Assembly (NCBI GenBank): GCA_017304275.1 | Contig: JAFKKW010000442.1 | Span: forward strand, 1 to 6,650 | Source: Hyphomicrobiales bacterium | Lineage (GTDB): Bacteria; Pseudomonadota; Alphaproteobacteria; Rhizobiales; Hyphomicrobiaceae | DNA length: 6,650 nt | Reading direction: 5' to 3' | Shown: one piece after another, positions 5,056 to 6,650 of the stretch | Layout of the letters: every line of letters begins with the position of its first letter | Numbering within the stretch: position 1 is the stretch's first letter | Notes under the pieces: generated by a model | What the model was told of the DNA's origin: nothing | What the model saw: the letters and a program-made list of their open reading frames with translations, nothing else | Databases searched by the model: none | Position numbers and translations under genes: made by a program

Positions 5056-6650
5056 TCAGATCTCCCAGGTTGCGGTCACGTGGCGCGAAGCCGGCGCATC
5101 TGGCGCGTCGGTAGCGACTAGCCATGTCGTTCTCCCGTCCTCGCCCTCGCCGGTCTGCGCGAAGCCGCACGAGGCATAGAAATCGCGGACCATGGCGTTC
5201 CTCGGCGTCGGGACATAGATGCCCCGGACGCGACGGACGCCGCGTCGCCTGAGCGCGCCGATCAGCTCTCCCAGGAAAGCGCGCTCGATCTCCCGCCCGA
5301 TCACGCGGCAGCTCATGAGCAACGTGCGGATGGTCGCCTCGTCCCCGTCGATAGCGACCGTGGCGGCGACCACGATGCCGTGGTCTCCGAACCTGTCGGT
5401 AACCGTTCCGAGCACGGCAATCCCGCCGCTCTCGTGTGCCGCGACGCGCGCGATCTCCGCTTCTGTGAGGCGTTGCGTCGTTAGGTTGAACTGGTTGGTC
5501 CGCTGGTGCATCTGCGCCGCGCGCGCCAACGTCGTGCCGCGCACGAAGCTCATGACGAGATGCTGCTCGAGACTTGCAAGATAAGCATCGAGGCTCGCCG
5601 CGTTCGCCTTCGCGCTCTGCACCTCGCGGCCGACGGCATAGAGCGTCGCACGCGTCTCGTCCTCGGCGGTGAGACGAATGGGCCAGGTCGCGCTCAGGGA
5701 CCGCAGCCACAGCGGCCGCTCCGCCGGATCGTCAGGCAGCTCCGGAACCAGCACCTCGGGGCAGAGCTGTCGCATCGCCTCTCGCTCGTACGGGCTGTCG
5801 TCGAGGAAGACGAAACTGTCGAGAGCGAGGTTGAGCGAGGCGGCGAGCTTGCGGATGTTTTCGGGCTTCGGCTCCCAATTGACGGCGACGGCCGCGAAGT
5901 CGTCCGGCCGCAATACCATGCCCGGGTGACGCTCGAACACCGACACCGCGTCGGCGTTGTTCTTGCTCAGGCCAACGAGCAGAAGCCCCTGCCCCTTGAG
6001 CCGCAGGCACTCCTCCTGCAGGGCTCGAAACGCATTTCCAGGCGCGTCGTGTCCGCAGGCCAGCCGCTCGATCCCGTCGTCTCCGAAGACCCCGCCCCAC
6101 AGCGTATTGTCGAAGTCGATGGCCAGCACTTTCGCCGGCCCGCGCTGCATGAGCCGCCACGCCTCGGCGAACGCCCCTGCCAGGAGCCGCGCCGCCTCGG
6201 CCGAGTAGGCAAGCCGGCCGTAGTACCAAAGCCTCGCGTCGCCGTGGCTTTGCACGGACAGCGGCGCGAGCGCGCGATCGGCATCGACGACGACGATCCT
6301 GTCTGACCGCATCGCGGCGTCGAGGAGACGCGCGTTCAGGAGGTCAACGGCATGACGGAAACCGAGCGCATGTCGTCGATCCAGAAGTCCCGCCGTGGGC
6401 GCCGGTGGGATCGGGAGGGTATTGACGAGCAGCGGCACCTGCGCGCGGGCAGTGAACGCATCCAGCACGTCGCCGAGCGTATCGGCACAAGCGGCGAGCC
6501 GGTTCGCCATCTCGGCCGATCCGAGCCGCCAGTCCCACGGCACGAGGCTCTCGGGATCGAGCAATACGACAAGGGCGTCCGCGTCATCCGGCGGGCCCAA
6601 CAGCGCGGCACGCGCGCCCCCGAACGGGGCTTCCGTGCTCTCGGCCCGCC
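5056..6650 (-). CDS. FkbH-like HAD-IIIC / GNAT-domain protein (N-terminus outside window)
   Basis: The frame is open to the right edge of the window. A TTG at 6600 is internal, because upstream codons still read like FkbH N-terminal sequence (EAPFGGARAAL). At least 530 residues are present. Order: an SGNH-like N-terminal domain; the HAD domain with DFDNTLWGG (nucleophile and acid/base Asp, about 6117-6091), Ser in VGLSKNN, Lys in NWEPKPENIR and the Asp pair in FLDDSPYE; then a C-terminal GNAT-like region with QRTNQFNLTT and FGDHGIV. All four HAD motifs are intact. In FkbH enzymes of polyketide pathways this architecture takes the glyceryl group of 1,3-bisphosphoglycerate, attaches it to an ACP and removes phosphate. 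The ACP gene abuts its stop. Family assignment is secure; the specific acyl group and pathway are inferred, and FkbH-like proteins in O-antigen or amino-sugar clusters are alternatives. Confidence 0.92.
   Translation of the reverse strand, partial: RAESTEAPFGGARAALLGPPDDADALVVLLDPESLVPWDWRLGSAEMANRLAACADTLGDVLDAFTARAQVPLLVNTLPIPPAPTAGLLDRRHALGFRHAVDLLNARLLDAAMRSDRIVVVDADRALAPLSVQSHGDARLWYYGRLAYSAEAARLLAGAFAEAWRLMQRGPAKVLAIDFDNTLWGGVFGDDGIERLACGHDAPGNAFRALQEECLRLKGQGLLLVGLSKNNADAVSVFERHPGMVLRPDDFAAVAVNWEPKPENIRKLAASLNLALDSFVFLDDSPYEREAMRQLCPEVLVPELPDDPAERPLWLRSLSATWPIRLTAEDETRATLYAVGREVQSAKANAASLDAYLASLEQHLVMSFVRGTTLARAAQMHQRTNQFNLTTQRLTEAEIARVAAHESGGIAVLGTVTDRFGDHGIVVAATVAIDGDEATIRTLLMSCRVIGREIERAFLGELIGALRRRGVRRVRGIYVPTPRNAMVRDFYASCGFAQTGEGEDGRTTWLVATDAPDAPASRHVTATWEI

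Noticed and set aside
4775..5710. Long minus-strand open frame (311 codons) overlapping the FkbH-like and ACP genes
   Set aside because: It runs out of frame through two genes with intact catalytic motifs, and its product is Arg-rich with no recognisable domain.
5506..6306. Plus-strand open frame (266 codons) opposite the FkbH-like gene
   Set aside because: It is antisense to conserved HAD motifs, with composition typical of a shadow frame in GC-rich DNA and no ribosome site or domain.
1..6650. Mobile elements, CRISPR arrays, tRNA or rRNA genes
   Set aside because: No transposase or integrase frames, terminal inverted repeats, regularly spaced direct repeats or RNA-gene signatures were seen on either strand.

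Overview
The window is GC-rich with dense, mostly minus-strand genes. It suggests a proteobacterium, most likely an alphaproteobacterium: PqqE/PqqD/PqqA-type genes, an FNR/DNR-type regulator and a PuuD-like membrane protein fit that group. The lineage is inferred from gene content only; no rRNA or tRNA is present.

Layout from right to left, the direction of most transcription. (i) 6650-4801: a 5'-truncated FkbH-type HAD-IIIC/GNAT protein, followed with no gap by a free-standing acyl carrier protein. Together they look like a glyceryl-ACP (or related acyl-ACP) cassette. (ii) 4698-3961: a Crp/Fnr regulator with an FNR/DNR-type recognition helix (E-x-x-S-R) and no N-terminal iron-sulfur cysteines. 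(iii) 3960-3786: a regulatory gap. It holds a near-palindromic FNR/DNR box (TTTGAC-N4-GTTAAA), a -10-like element at class II spacing, a stem-loop at the predicted transcript start and a strong Shine-Dalgarno. (iv) 3785-633: a tight five-gene operon. Its genes are a 38-residue PqqA-type precursor peptide, PqqD, the radical SAM/SPASM enzyme PqqE, a four-helix PuuD-like membrane protein and a SerC-fold aminotransferase. (v) 1-588, plus strand and convergent: the C-terminal part of a DAO/ThiO-family FAD-dependent amine oxidoreductase.

The operon begins like a PQQ pathway. PqqD should present PqqA to PqqE, which should join the Glu and Tyr of the E-V-T-x-Y core. None of pqqB, pqqC or the pqqF/G proteases follows. 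In their place are an aminotransferase that has lost the phosphate-recognition residues of phosphoserine aminotransferase, a membrane protein of possible redox function, and a nearby flavin amine oxidoreductase. The main hypothesis is that this is a variant PqqA-derived peptide (RiPP) or redox-cofactor pathway, tailored by amine chemistry and controlled by an FNR/DNR-family regulator. A dispersed ordinary PQQ pathway with pqqB/pqqC elsewhere in the genome remains the main alternative.
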